A DNA stretch of 64,000 bases from Parabacteroides faecalis (GCF_022809355.1 NZ_JAKZMM010000013.1:1-64000); one strand, 5' to 3'; counted from the first letter of the stretch, positions 1 through 11,082 are shown. Numbers and translations are program-made. The notes: generated by a model from the letters alone, not told the origin.

Positions 1-38
1 CCTTCCGGAAGAAGGAGGCGATAACCGTTGGTTTCCAT
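1..38 (-). CDS. 5' end of an unidentified gene, cut by the left edge
   Basis: A minus-strand ATG at 36-38 opens a frame that reads METNGYRLLLPEG and continues off the window. The only support is position: a good Bacteroidetes -7 box (TATCTTTG) lies about 24 nt upstream of the ATG, which would give a short leader. No ribosome binding site is obvious, which is common in this phylum. Thirteen residues do not allow a family call. Confidence 0.35.
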   Translation of the reverse strand, partial: METNGYRLLLPE

Positions 39-61
39 AACTGATAATGATTTGTTGTTCT

Positions 62-69
62 CAAAGATA
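62..69 (-). promoter_or_regulatory. Candidate -7 box for the left-edge gene
   Basis: Read on the minus strand this is TATCTTTG, an exact match to the Bacteroidetes -7 consensus TAnnTTTG. It points at the ATG at position 38. No convincing -33 element was identified. Confidence 0.45.
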
Positions 70-287
70 CGATTTTATCGAATTTACCCCTCATATTTTT
101 ACGTTGATCCCAAAAGGTGGAGATAAAAACTGTAGGAAAAAAGAAAAGAAGTTCATTCAATGTGTTTTCCATCCTTAAGATGATCTAGCTGTTGAAAATG
201 GAGAAGTTCCTTGTGTATGTTTGTGAATGTAAGAACAGAACTAACCGACCTCGGCACGTCTGTTACTGGAAATCTTTTGACAGTACA

Positions 288-2598
288 CTATTCATATCTC
301 AACATGGAGATAACCTTCTTGTTTGATATTTTATATATTTTCCATGCGATAGATAAGAAGATAATCACACCAACTATCAACGCTATTGAAAACCAAAATA
401 AGAAATTATGTATTAATTGTAATCCAAATCGGAACGCACATTATTTAACAAAAAATGATATACAAGAGGCAATGCCACCACTAATGAGGTAATATATAGT
501 CCTAAATAGATGCCTCCTAATAATATTGAAATATCAAACGAAGAAGCTCCATATATTTTTCGAACAGCTATCTGTTTTTCCATAGAATTAACATCTTTGG
601 TTATTGCTGTATATGCTCTCAATACAACGATAACAATAGACATAAATGAGAACAACAAGAATAAATCAGTAACCGACTTTGTTGCATCTATTGTCAAAAG
701 TTGTTCTTCCTTAAAAGTTTTCAAATAGAAAGGTATTGTATTAGGCAGTTTCGTTCTAATTATTTTTTCTATTTCACTGCGTACATAATCTTTTTTACCG
801 GCTTGTACTTTCACATAAAAATCTTTTGGATTCCCTTTTGATAAGGATATTACATTATAACGATACTTTTCACCCTTCTGTAACAAGTTTTTTGACATTG
901 GCTTAAACGGTAATTGATCATAAACTCCAACAACCGTATAATACACATTGTTAATCATTACGGTTCTTGTAGCCAATTTATCTAATTCTAAATTCAGAAA
1001 TTTAGAAATAACAATTTCGTTTTCGGTAGCAGGAAGTCTACCTGCAATCATAGGAAGATTAAAAAATGAAAAGTAATTCCGATCTACATCCTTTACTATT
1101 CCCTCAAAAGAAACAGTATCATTCAAAACAATAGATCGAGTCAATTCTGAACCCACCAATGATATATTCTCAACAAAATCGATAGCTTTTATAGAAGACA
1201 ATAATTCTTCTTCAGCACCCATAAAACGGACATTATCTAAAACTACATGAAATATATGTTCGGATTCTTCATCAGACAATGTCCTATTTATTGTAACCTT
1301 TGAATGATTCGAAAACAACAACAATCCTAAAGAAGAGCCCACAAAAAAAGTAGATACTATAAACTGGAGTGCCAACAAAGCCTTAACCATTTTTCCTGAG
1401 CGTCCAGTCTTGATGCTTTCAGTCAAGATGCGTTTTTTTATTCGATATACAACCCCAAATGCAATAACCATTGAAATTACCAAAAGTGATAAGACAATTT
1501 CAATATAAGACTTATACAATACCCATACATCAATTTGTATAATTTCATCTATAGCTACAGAGTCTGGCAAATACATATAATACAAAGGCAAAAGTATATC
1601 TGTTAATCCCATTGTTACCATCAATGCAATAAAAAGGAACAAAAATATATCCACTAACAATAAAAGATATAAGCCCAACAGACTTGAACCAAATACCATC
1701 CGAATCCCCAACTCCCTTGTTCGTGTATAAAAATCCTGAATAAAGTTTTTTACAAAATTGAAAAACACCAAGAATGAAATCAAAGAACCCAATAGGGATA
1801 TAGATAATACGATATAAGAAAGTTAATCATAAGCTTGATGTAAACTTTCTGCTTTCAAACGATAATCCTCCCATTCATACTTTTCACTAGGCAAATAAGT
1901 CTCAATAGGTGTTTCATCTAAACGTTCATTAAATAACAATGCGATTTTTCCACTATACAGTTTATCATCTGTAAACTTATCGTCTATGACCACATACATA
2001 TCCGCACATTCATCTAATCCTTTCGGAAGGTCTTTTACAACTCCAGTTATTACATAGTCTTTTTTCAACAATTTCCCATTTTCATTAGAAAGAACGAACA
2101 ATGAATTCCCTACTGGATTGGATTTGCCATATACTTTCCTAGCATAACTTTCTGACAAGACAATACTTCCTACACGTAAGTCGCCATCAATGAACTCTAA
2201 TGAATAAACTTGTGGGAAATCTTTTGTTACACACAAACTATTCAATATATAAGAGATTTCTTTCCCTTCATAAAAGAAAGTGACATCATCTTTTTGACGC
2301 ATTCCCGAATATGCGATTTTCTCACATCTTAATGGATTATACAAGAAGATATTATTAATGCATCGCCCCTGATAGCTAGAACCATATCTCTTTGTTGTTT
2401 GATCAACACTATAAATATTAGCTATTTTAGAGCTATTAGGATAGTACAAATATTGACCACGAATAAACTCCAAATAATAGTTCGTCATCCCAAAGCAAAT
2501 CAATCCTATAGAGAAGCATAGAATCAACAGCAGATTCAATTTCTTTTCTTTTCTTTCCAAAAACGCCGTATCGAAATTTTAAAGAAGTTAAATAGCAT
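288..2598 (-). pseudogene. Broken FtsX/MacB-type ABC transporter permease
   Basis: Three pieces together make one permease of the FtsX/MacB family that is common in Bacteroidetes. Translation from the ATG at 2598 gives a typical amino terminus (MLFNFFKISIRRFWKEKK) but runs into TGA at 2536-2538. The continuing first membrane helix (LLLILCFSIGLICFG) lies in another frame, so an indel sits in the A-rich run near 2540-2556. The periplasmic domain then reads on until an in-frame TAA at 1823-1825. The same frame resumes directly (LSYIVLSISLLGSLISF) with the usual TRTRELGIRMVFG loop and several helices. Near 425-440 the frame breaks again; the missing last helix (FWFSIALIVGVIIFLSIAW) and the typical end SMLRYE-stop at 288 are in a different frame. 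Three independent lesions argue for decay rather than one sequencing error. Reassembled, the protein has a plausible full length for the family. Confidence 0.85.
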
Positions 2599-2860
2599 AT
2601 TTCATGTAATTTACTCAATTAATGATCTCTATGATCACTAACGGTAAAAGTTATAGCGTTATTTTGTATAGTAGATGATTACTGTATTTTTTGATGCAAT
2701 GATGGCAAAATCTTTCCCAAGGTTGATATGTAAGTAAATCCCTCGTATTTCTGACTAAAAATAGCTTTTTCTCTTTTTTAGCTGACACAGTAAAATGGAT
2801 TTCTCGTACATTTTAGGAGAAAAAGGAAGCTTTTTCCTGCTCTTTCGGTGCATTTTCTTG

Positions 2861-2900
2861 AAAAGCCGGCGCGTTTTGATCAAAAGCCGGTGTGTTTGGG
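2861..2900. repeat. Two-unit direct repeat, 21-bp period
   Basis: AAAAGCCGG starts at 2861 and again at 2882; the units differ at two positions over the first 16 bases. The same core (GCCGGC next to A/T tracts) recurs near 26485-26542 and 58852-58880. Confidence 0.6.
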
Positions 2901-3310
2901 TAAATTCATGGTAAGCTTTTTGGGAAAAAGTAACGAGAAATAGAAACAAAATCAGTGCGTTTTGTCTGAAAAACTCGTGATATCTTGCTGGAAAGTCCTT
3001 TTAAACAGGAATAGATTGTTAAAATCTGTTTTAAATAGAGGCGATTTTTCCTTTTCTCGTTTTTAAAGACAGATTTTTTTGTCAGAAATGATTTCAAATC
3101 CATTCTATTTTTGAATGATAAAAAGATCGTTATACATGAAAAAGAGTGACAGCTGGTCGATTAATCCTATAAGGAATGTTTTTTCTTTCGTTTTATTGTC
3201 AGAAAATATCAGGATTGAACAGCTTTCTGTTAAACCTTAACTCGCTGTGCGTCGCATATTCCCGATCATCTGTACAAATCTCTTCAAATATCGCAGAAAT
3301 AAGAGGGTAG

Positions 3311-3329
3311 TTTTGACAAAATGTCAAAA
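3311..3329. repeat. Perfect inverted repeat TTTTGACA-AAA-TGTCAAAA
   Basis: An 8-bp perfect inverted repeat with a 3-nt spacer, containing the palindrome TGACA-N3-TGTCA. The same arrangement occurs at 11070-11082 and 13489-13501. It could be an operator or a small hairpin; no promoter is evident beside it. Confidence 0.5.
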
Positions 3330-3332
3330 TGA

Positions 3333-3369
3333 AAAAGAGAAAATATCCTCACCGGATACTTTCTCTTTT
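3333..3369 (-). terminator. Terminator hairpin for the DHOD-like operon
   Basis: A 16-bp stem (AAAAGAGAAAATATCC paired with GGATACTTTCTCTTTT, one G-T type mismatch) with a 5-nt loop lies 24 nt downstream of the stop codon. The A and T ends of the stem make it usable in both directions. Confidence 0.75.
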
Positions 3370-3392
3370 CCATATATATACTCCAAAGATTT

Positions 3393-4370
3393 TTAGTCTC
3401 TGTTGGAGAAATATTTCATGAACTGTGAGCGTTCGTATAATGCCGGATCAGGAATATTGGCATAATTCAGTTTTCCGATAAACTGATCCAATGATTCATA
3501 ATGAGCCTGATGCATCCATTCTTCTACGCAAGTCGTGATTTGTGAGATGATTTCTGCTCCGTGTGTATAGATAGCGCTACACATTTCAACAGCAGATGCT
3601 CCGGCCAACAAGCATTTAACAACGTCTTCCCAGTCGTGTACTCCGGTAGAAGAAGCAATGCTGATATTCGGAATCTTACCGGATACGATAGCCGTCCAGC
3701 GAATCGTATCGCTCAAATCTGAATGGCTGCTGAATACATTGCCTGATACCAACTGCATTGTATTCAGATCAATGTCCGGCTGATAGAAACGGTTGAATAG
3801 AACAACGCCGTCTGCACCGTTAGCCTTCAATTGATTAACCAAAGCCGGCATATTAGAGATGTATTTTCCGAGTTTGATGATGACCGGAATAGTAACCACT
3901 TGTTTTACTTTCTTCAGAATCTGGGTATATAACTGATACAAGTCTTCACAGCTGTGATGGATATCGGTTTCAAGGAAGAAAACATTCAGTTCGATAGCAT
4001 CAGCTCCGGCATCTTGTAATTGCTTGGCAAACTCAATCCATGTATCTGCCCGATAACAGTTGATGCTGGCAATGATAGGAATGGTACACAATTCTTTGGA
4101 TTTGCGAATCAGTTCCAGGTAATTTTCCACTTGGTTTGCCTTTACATAGCCACGGATATAATCGGCAGCCTCCGGATAATCGGATTCTTGCAACATGGCA
4201 TCGCTTTGCATTTCCATTTGTTCTTCAAACAATGATTTCAGAACGATGGCACCAGCGCCGGCTTTTTCAAATTCCTTGTTTCGTTCCGCATTATTGGTTA
4301 AACCGGAACTACTGACGATAATAGGAGACTGAAGTGTCAGTCCCGCATATTGTGTCTTTAGGTTAATCAT
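3393..4370 (-). CDS. Dihydroorotate dehydrogenase-like FMN flavoprotein
   Basis: A 325-residue protein of the FMN-dependent TIM-barrel family that includes PyrD and PreA. The amino terminus (NLKTQYAGLTLQSPIIVSSS) and the phosphate-binding end of the barrel (SSTGVHDWEDVVKCLLAGAS, about residues 235-260) match the family; IVLKSLFEE near residue 43 carries the lysine usually near the flavin. It is often annotated only as DHOD-like in Bacteroidales, so the substrate is not known and a role in pyrimidine synthesis is not shown. It is the last gene of a three-gene minus-strand operon, 63 nt after yggS, and is followed by a strong hairpin. Confidence 0.8.
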   Translation of the reverse strand: MINLKTQYAGLTLQSPIIVSSSGLTNNAERNKEFEKAGAGAIVLKSLFEEQMEMQSDAMLQESDYPEAADYIRGYVKANQVENYLELIRKSKELCTIPIIASINCYRADTWIEFAKQLQDAGADAIELNVFFLETDIHHSCEDLYQLYTQILKKVKQVVTIPVIIKLGKYISNMPALVNQLKANGADGVVLFNRFYQPDIDLNTMQLVSGNVFSSHSDLSDTIRWTAIVSGKIPNISIASSTGVHDWEDVVKCLLAGASAVEMCSAIYTHGAEIISQITTCVEEWMHQAHYESLDQFIGKLNYANIPDPALYERSQFMKYFSNRD

Positions 4371-4433
4371 ATTTATTCTGTTTTTTATTGTTTATTAGAC
4401 TTATTGTTAGTCAACCGTTTTGTTGATCAGTTA

Positions 4434-5096
4434 TTAATATTCTCTTTCTCCAAAGATATAAGTCCCCACACGTATCATGTTGCTTCCTTCCTCAATTGCC
4501 AGTTTGTAGTCGTGCGACATTCCCATGGAAAGGATCGAGAAAGCTTCTGATTGGCAGAATACGGTTTCCTTTAATTCCGTGAAAAGCGCGTGCAAGGTAT
4601 GGAATTCCTTGCGGATCTGGCTTTCATCGTCTGTCAAAGTAGCCATACCCATGATGCCACAGATTTGTACATGGGGTAATTCCGGTAAATGATTTACCAG
4701 TTCGCGACATTCATCGGGTGTAAATCCATGTTTGGTTTCTTCAGCTGCCACATGGATTTCCAGCAAGACGCGGATGATTCGCTCATGCTTGGCCGCCTGT
4801 TTTTCGATTTCATTCAATAACTTCAGTGAGTCAACGCTATGAATGAGACTGATAAACGGGGCAATGTCTTTTACCTTATTGCTTTGTAGCGGACCGATAA
4901 AATGCCATTCAATATCTTTGGGGAGAACAAGCTGTTTGGCTACCAGCTCTTGAGCTCTGCTTTCTCCGAATACACGCTGTCCGGCCTGATAAGCTTCTTG
5001 CAAAGCTTCAACCGGATGAAACTTTGAAACAGCAACAAGCGTCACTCCTTGTGGAAGTGAAGCCTGTAATTCTTGAATATGCTGAGCTATATCCAT
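4434..5096 (-). CDS. yggS: YggS/PROSC-type pyridoxal phosphate-binding protein
   Basis: A 220-residue single-domain fold III PLP protein of the YggS/PLPBP family, which buffers cellular pyridoxal phosphate and affects amino acid homeostasis without a proven catalytic reaction. The PLP lysine lies in LVAVSKFHPVEAL at about residue 25; other family motifs are FGESRAQEL, EWHFIGPLQSNK, IHSVDS and LSMGMSHDYKLAIEEGSNMI, ending in the RVGTYIFGERE seen in most members. Length is typical. It lies 11 nt after the DUF4494 gene, so the two are almost certainly cotranscribed. Confidence 0.93.
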   Translation of the reverse strand: MDIAQHIQELQASLPQGVTLVAVSKFHPVEALQEAYQAGQRVFGESRAQELVAKQLVLPKDIEWHFIGPLQSNKVKDIAPFISLIHSVDSLKLLNEIEKQAAKHERIIRVLLEIHVAAEETKHGFTPDECRELVNHLPELPHVQICGIMGMATLTDDESQIRKEFHTLHALFTELKETVFCQSEAFSILSMGMSHDYKLAIEEGSNMIRVGTYIFGEREY

Positions 5097-5107
5097 AATG
5101 ATATGAT

Positions 5108-5611
5108 TTAGATCGTTGTTTCTGCCGCTTTCTTTTGTTCAGCAATCAGTTCTTCCTTTGATTTGGGTTCGGAAGGAATGCTGTTCGGATCAAACGGGAA
5201 TACATCCATCAACTGAGTTTCTGTAACCGAAGCAATCGTATAGTCAGACAATGTTCCTTTCATACCTTCTTCCAGTACGGCGATTGCCTCTTTTAAAGTA
5301 GAAGCCTGAGCCAGCATCTGAGCGGCTGTTTTCTTTTCGGCTCCGCTTTTTTCGTCGAGCGTAATGAAATATACTTTTATTTTATAGTAACGGTCTCCGT
5401 TTTCATTGAAGAATAGTTCTGAAATACGTGCACGCTTGATGTCTGTTACCGTAAACTCGCCTGTAATGAAAGGACGAATTTCTTCGATAATACGTGATTC
5501 AGCTTCTGTAAATGACAGAGCATCTACAAGATAAGGCTCTGTTACTTTCTTCTGCATACCATTTTCAAGCATCTTCTCGAAAGAGACTTTACATTCAAAC
5601 CAGTTGTGCAT
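5108..5611 (-). CDS. DUF4494 domain protein
   Basis: A 167-residue cytoplasmic protein that I recognise as DUF4494, a small family found in Bacteroidetes with no assigned function. It has no signal peptide or membrane helix. It opens with MHNWFECKVSFEKM and has a central stretch (AESRIIEEIRPFITGEF, then YYKIKVYFITLDE) that looks like an alpha/beta domain; the last 30 residues are charged and probably flexible. It is the first gene of the operon with yggS and the DHOD-like gene and has its own -7 box at 5653-5660. Function cannot be inferred beyond this context. Confidence 0.85.
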   Translation of the reverse strand: MHNWFECKVSFEKMLENGMQKKVTEPYLVDALSFTEAESRIIEEIRPFITGEFTVTDIKRARISELFFNENGDRYYKIKVYFITLDEKSGAEKKTAAQMLAQASTLKEAIAVLEEGMKGTLSDYTIASVTETQLMDVFPFDPNSIPSEPKSKEELIAEQKKAAETTI

Positions 5612-5652
5612 CTTTATTCTGTTTATATTAATTATTATCTTGTTTCTTCCGA

Positions 5653-5660
5653 CAAAGGTA
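5653..5660 (-). promoter_or_regulatory. Candidate -7 box of the DUF4494-yggS-DHOD operon
   Basis: Minus-strand TACCTTTG, an exact TAnnTTTG match, 42 nt upstream of the DUF4494 start. The opposite strand carries a weaker box (TACTTTTA, 5727-5734) for fkp, so this gap is a divergent promoter region. Confidence 0.55.
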
Positions 5661-5777
5661 ATAGCAATTTATAAATAAAACAATTGATAGCTATTTTTTC
5701 GGAAATGTATTTTCATGAATAATTTGTACTTTTATCGCCTTATTGAATGAGAATAAAATCAAGATAAATAGAATTAC

Positions 5778-8612
5778 ATGAAGACATTACTTTCATTGCC
5801 ACCTAATTTGGTGGACTGTTTTCATCAGATAGAAAAGGTATCAGAAGATGCTTGGTTTTGTACATCCGATCCTGTAGGTGCCCGGCTGGGTTCGGGAGGC
5901 GGAACTACCTGGCTGCTGGAATCGTGCTGGCAGAAAGAGCATAAGGATATCGATTTTAAGTCTTGGCTGGCTTTGGAAAAGCGTATCTTGTTGCATGCCG
6001 GCGGACAAAGTCGGCGTTTGCCTTCGTATGCACCTTCGGGAAAGATTTTAACGCCCGTTCCGGTGTTTCGTTGGGCTAGAGGGCAACGGTTGTCGCAGAA
6101 TCTGCTTTCGTTGCAGCTTCCGTTGTATCGGGAAATCATGCAGAAGGCACCGGATTCTTTGCATACATTAGTGGCCAGCGGAGATGTTTATATCCGGAAT
6201 AGCGAGCCTTTGCAGGAAATTCCCGAAGCCGATGTCGTTTGTTATGGCTTGTGGGTTGACCCGTCACTGGCAACCAATCATGGTGTTTTTGTATCAGACC
6301 GGAATTGTCCGGACGAACTGGATTTTATGTGGCAAAAGCCTTCTTTGGAGCAACTGGCTTCTTTGTCGGGTTCGCATTTGTTCCTGATGGATATTGGTAT
6401 TTGGTTGTTAAGCGATAAAGCTGTCCGGCTATTGGCAGAACGCTCCAAGAAAGCCGACGGAAGTTGGAACTTCTACGATATGTATGGAGAATTCGGGTTG
6501 GCATTAGGACGGAATCCGCAGGTAAAGGATGAAGCTTTGAATCAGTTGAAGGTGGTTATTCTGCCGTTGCCGGGAGGTGAGTTTTATCATTATGGGACGA
6601 GTAGGGAATTGATTTCTTCAACATTGGCCGTACAGAACCTGGTGCGTGATCAGCGGGCCATTATGCATCGGAAAGTCAAACCGCATCCGGCGATGTTTGT
6701 ACAGAATGCAATCCTGGATAAGCCTTTGACGGCTGATAATTCGGAAGTATGGATAGAGAATAGCCATGTGGCAGGAAAATGGCAACTGGCCAACAGACAT
6801 ATTATAACCGGTGTGCCACGAAACGACTGGAGTCTGACTTTGCCTGCCGGTGTTTGTGTAGATGTTGTTCCCTTGCGGGAATCTGCATTTGTGGCTCGTC
6901 CGTATGGTTTTTATGATGCCTTCAAAGGAAAACGCGATGATGCTTCGACACAATGGATGGGAAAACCGGTGCAGGAATGGATGCAGGAACGCCAGGTTGC
7001 ATTGCCCGATTTCTCGGATTTGCAGGAAGCGCCTATCTTTCCGGTTTGTACCTCTGTCGAGGAATTAGGTCTTGTATTGCGCTGGATGATATCCGAACCT
7101 GAGTTGATCACCGGTAAAGAAGTCTGGGAGAAAGCCGAGAAGTTGTCGGCAAACCAACTGTCTGATCAGGCCAATCTTTTGCGGTTGGTAGAACAGCGGG
7201 ATTCCTATTGTCGGGAAAACTGGCCGATGTTGGCCAAGAATCATGCGAAAAGTGTCTTCTATCAGTTGGATTTGGCCGATGCAGCCCAAGCCTTTGCGCA
7301 TTATCGGTTGCCATTGCCGGATATATTGCCTGCCGATGAACCGGTCATGAAGCGCATTCATAATTATATGTTCCGTTCGAAAGCCCATCAATTGGCCGGA
7401 CAACCTTGGGAAGCTGAGCAACAGGCGGCCTTTGCTTTACTGCGCGATGGTTTGTTGCAGACGCTTGATTCGGATTTGCAGCGTCCGCATCGGCAAGTTT
7501 ATCCCGATCAGATTGTATGGGGAAGAAGTCCTGTCCGGATTGACTTGGCTGGTGGATGGACGGATACGCCTCCGTACTGTCTTTTTTCCGGAGGAAATGT
7601 GGTAAATGTGGCCATCGAACTGAATGGACAGCCTCCTTTGCAGGTTTATATCAAGCCTTCTAAAGATTATCGGATTACCTTGCGCTCGATTGATCTGGGA
7701 GCCATGGAGCAGATTCAGACTTGGGAAGAATTGTCCGATTTCAATAAAGTGGGTTCGCCTTTCTCAATCCCGAAAGCGGCATTGGCTTTGGCCGGATTCT
7801 TACCCCGTTTTTCAGCAGATAAGTTTACTTCATTGGAAGAACAGCTGAAAGACTTCGGCAGTGGTTTGGAAATTACGTTGTTGGCTGCTATTCCGGCGGG
7901 TTCCGGCTTGGGGACAAGTTCAATTCTGGCAGCAACCGTTTTGGGTTCTTTGTCCGACTTCTGTGGCTTGGGTTGGGATAAGAATGAAATCGGTAGCCGT
8001 ACCTTGATTTTGGAGCAGTTGCTCACCACCGGCGGAGGCTGGCAAGATCAATATGGCGGTGTGTTGCACGGTCTGAAGTTATTGCAGACCAACGATGGCT
8101 TTTATCAGCATCCGCAAGTCCGTTGGTTGCCTGAATATCTCTTCACAGATCCTTGTTATCAGTCTTGTCATATTCTGTATTATACGGGAATTACCCGGAC
8201 GGCAAAGCACATATTGGCAGAGATTGTTCAGGGAATGTTTCTCAACAGTGCTGCTCATCTGCATATTTTAGGAGAGATGAAACGTCATGCCTTGGATATG
8301 TTTGAGGCGATTCAGCTGGGGAACTTCGAGCAGTACGGTCGTCTGGTAGGGAAGAGTTGGGAACAGAACAAGGCGCTTGATTCCGGAACGAATCCTCCAG
8401 CTGTGGAAGCCATTATCAATCGTATCCAGGACGAGGCTTTAGGTTATAAATTACCGGGAGCCGGCGGTGGCGGATATTTATATGTCGTAGCAAAAGATCC
8501 GGACGCAGCCCGTCGGATTCGGCAGACATTGATGACAAATCCTGCGAATGCAAACGCCCGCCTAGTAGAAATGAATCTTTCGAATAAAGGTTTGCAGGTA
8601 AGCCGTTCTTAA
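5778..8612 (+). CDS. fkp: Bifunctional L-fucokinase / L-fucose-1-phosphate guanylyltransferase
   Basis: A 944-residue cytoplasmic enzyme that turns free L-fucose into fucose-1-phosphate and then GDP-fucose, the donor for capsule and glycoprotein fucosylation in gut Bacteroidales. The amino-terminal pyrophosphorylase half carries the nucleotide loop HAGGQSRRLPSYAPSGK near residue 72. The carboxy-terminal GHMP kinase half starts near residue 580 with GRSPVRIDLAGGWTDTPP and has the ATP loop PAGSGLGTSS near 706 and a final LPGAGGGGYL motif. Length is close to the Bacteroides fragilis enzyme. The ATG at 5778 is the first in frame. It is transcribed alone, with a weak -7 box (TACTTTTA, 5727-5734), and is followed by a tandem repeat rather than another gene. 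Confidence 0.96.
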   Translation: MKTLLSLPPNLVDCFHQIEKVSEDAWFCTSDPVGARLGSGGGTTWLLESCWQKEHKDIDFKSWLALEKRILLHAGGQSRRLPSYAPSGKILTPVPVFRWARGQRLSQNLLSLQLPLYREIMQKAPDSLHTLVASGDVYIRNSEPLQEIPEADVVCYGLWVDPSLATNHGVFVSDRNCPDELDFMWQKPSLEQLASLSGSHLFLMDIGIWLLSDKAVRLLAERSKKADGSWNFYDMYGEFGLALGRNPQVKDEALNQLKVVILPLPGGEFYHYGTSRELISSTLAVQNLVRDQRAIMHRKVKPHPAMFVQNAILDKPLTADNSEVWIENSHVAGKWQLANRHIITGVPRNDWSLTLPAGVCVDVVPLRESAFVARPYGFYDAFKGKRDDASTQWMGKPVQEWMQERQVALPDFSDLQEAPIFPVCTSVEELGLVLRWMISEPELITGKEVWEKAEKLSANQLSDQANLLRLVEQRDSYCRENWPMLAKNHAKSVFYQLDLADAAQAFAHYRLPLPDILPADEPVMKRIHNYMFRSKAHQLAGQPWEAEQQAAFALLRDGLLQTLDSDLQRPHRQVYPDQIVWGRSPVRIDLAGGWTDTPPYCLFSGGNVVNVAIELNGQPPLQVYIKPSKDYRITLRSIDLGAMEQIQTWEELSDFNKVGSPFSIPKAALALAGFLPRFSADKFTSLEEQLKDFGSGLEITLLAAIPAGSGLGTSSILAATVLGSLSDFCGLGWDKNEIGSRTLILEQLLTTGGGWQDQYGGVLHGLKLLQTNDGFYQHPQVRWLPEYLFTDPCYQSCHILYYTGITRTAKHILAEIVQGMFLNSAAHLHILGEMKRHALDMFEAIQLGNFEQYGRLVGKSWEQNKALDSGTNPPAVEAIINRIQDEALGYKLPGAGGGGYLYVVAKDPDAARRIRQTLMTNPANANARLVEMNLSNKGLQVSRS

Positions 8613-8868
8613 TACAGATAAAAGCTTTTCCCGCCGCGCTGGGGTTTTTGTAGAGATACAAAAGTCTCCGCGTGCCGCGCTGAAGTTTTTGTAGAGATGC
8701 AAAAGTCTCCGCGTGTCGCGCTGAAGTTTCTGTAGAGGTACAAAAGTCTCCGCGTGTCGCGCTGAAGTTTTTGTAGAGATGCAAAAGTCTCCGCGTGTCG
8801 CGCTGGGAGTTATGTAAGCTTCAGGAGATAATTTTTGAAGGGAAAGATAGGATATTTGAGGACAAAAA
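8613..8868. other. Convergent gap between fkp and groEL, filled mostly by a tandem repeat
   Basis: The gap holds four 41-bp repeats (8634-8797) and a short A/T-rich stretch before the groEL terminator. An apparent minus-strand frame through it (8416-8784) is only a readthrough of the repeat and of fkp antisense. Confidence 0.7.
8634..8806. repeat. Minisatellite of four 41-bp units
   Basis: Units start at 8634, 8675, 8716 and 8757, with a partial fifth at 8798-8806. Each unit begins (C/T)CGCGCTG and contains TTTTTGTAGAGATGCAAAAG followed by TCTCCGCGTG. In unit 1 TTTTGTA and TACAAAA form a perfect hairpin around GAGA; other units have one or two changes there. Units differ by only a few substitutions and no indels, which suggests recent expansion or ongoing homogenisation. 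Confidence 0.93.
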
Positions 8869-8909
8869 AATCCCGGTTGCTTTCTTTTTGGGGATAAGCA
8901 ACCGGGATT
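8869..8909 (-). terminator. groEL terminator
   Basis: A perfect 13-bp stem (AATCCCGGTTGCT with AGCAACCGGGATT) and 15-nt loop, followed on the minus strand by a run of seven T. It ends the groES-groEL transcript. Confidence 0.9.
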
Positions 8910-8933
8910 ATTATTATCTTATATGGGATGAGA

Positions 8934-10577
<1,644 letters not shown>

Positions 10578-10692
10578 CTAGTTTTTGAATTTGTTAGTTT
10601 GTTTGTTTTTGTGAGTTGACAAGTGAATGAATAACCGAGGTAATGGATTTGTTTCCTGAAATCTTTTCCTCTTGTTCCCTTGTCGCTTTTAT

Positions 10693-10962
10693 TTAGATGA
10701 TTGCCAAAATATCAGATTGACGCATGATCAAGTACTTTTCGCCTTCGAATTCGATTTCAGTACCTGCATATTTACCGTATAATACAGTATCGCCTTCTTT
10801 AACAACCATTTCTTCGTCTTTGGTTCCCTGACCAACGGCTTTCACTTCACCTTTTAAAGGTTTTTCTTTTGCTGAATCCGGAATAATGATTCCACCTACA
10901 GTTTTTTCTTCTGCGGCAGCCGGCTTGATAAGCACGCGGTCTGCTAATGGTTTAATGTTCAT
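10693..10962 (-). CDS. groES: 10-kDa co-chaperonin GroES
   Basis: An 89-residue GroES that caps the GroEL ring. It starts [21 protein letters not shown], has the mobile loop [15 protein letters not shown] around residues 20-35, and the conserved [20 protein letters not shown] near the end. Slightly shorter than the Escherichia coli protein but normal for Bacteroidetes. It is the first gene of the operon. The 190-bp upstream region contains TTTGGCAC at about 90 nt upstream and the palindrome at 11070-11082. Confidence 0.98.
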   Translation of the reverse strand: MNIKPLADRVLIKPAAAEEKTVGGIIIPDSAKEKPLKGEVKAVGQGTKDEEMVVKEGDTVLYGKYAGTEIEFEGEKYLIMRQSDILAII

Positions 10963-11037
10963 ATCTGTATAAGTTTTAATTTATAATTTTATAATCGATA
11001 TTTACCGGAGTCTTTTTACGACTTCCGCTAATATCTC

Positions 11038-11053
11038 TACGAATAGTGTGCCA
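11038..11053 (-). promoter_or_regulatory. Candidate groES promoter element with TTTGGCAC
   Basis: On the minus strand the sequence TGGCACACTATTCGTA resembles both a sigma-54 -24/-12 pair (TGGCAC, then TCGTA instead of TTGCA) and an imperfect -7 box (TCGGTTTG) just upstream. A very similar string precedes lon (14843-14858). Which sigma factor uses it cannot be decided from sequence alone. Confidence 0.35.
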
Positions 11054-11069
11054 AACCGATTTGGGAAGA

Positions 11070-11082
11070 TGACAGACTGTCA
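11070..11082. promoter_or_regulatory. Palindrome TGACA-GAC-TGTCA upstream of groES
   Basis: A 5-bp perfect inverted repeat with a 3-nt spacer, about 17 bp upstream of the candidate groES promoter element. It is one of three TGACA-N3-TGTCA sites in intergenic DNA of this window. An operator role is possible but unproven. Confidence 0.35.

Larger units (their letters stand above)
2599..3332. other. Gene-free, A/T-rich intergenic tract with a 21-bp direct repeat
   Basis: About 730 bp without a credible gene. The two short open frames on the minus strand (2755-2949, 2906-3103) are Lys/Phe-rich and look like chance. Visible structure is a direct repeat, AAAAGCCGGCGCGTTT at 2861 and AAAAGCCGGTGTGTTT at 2882, offset by exactly 21 bp, plus a perfect inverted repeat at 3311-3329. 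Confidence 0.6.

Noticed and set aside
413..1792. Separate intact gene for a 459-residue permease
   Set aside because: Its apparent start is a TTG in the middle of a membrane helix and the same frame continues upstream to a TAA; it is part of the pseudogene.
2755..3103. Two overlapping minus-strand frames rich in Lys and Phe
   Set aside because: Composition mirrors the A/T-rich DNA and no domain, signal or promoter supports them.
8416..8784. Minus-strand frame with repeated LYKN-type peptides
   Set aside because: The peptide repeats are only the translated 41-bp DNA repeat joined to fkp antisense; no start signal or homologue-like sequence.
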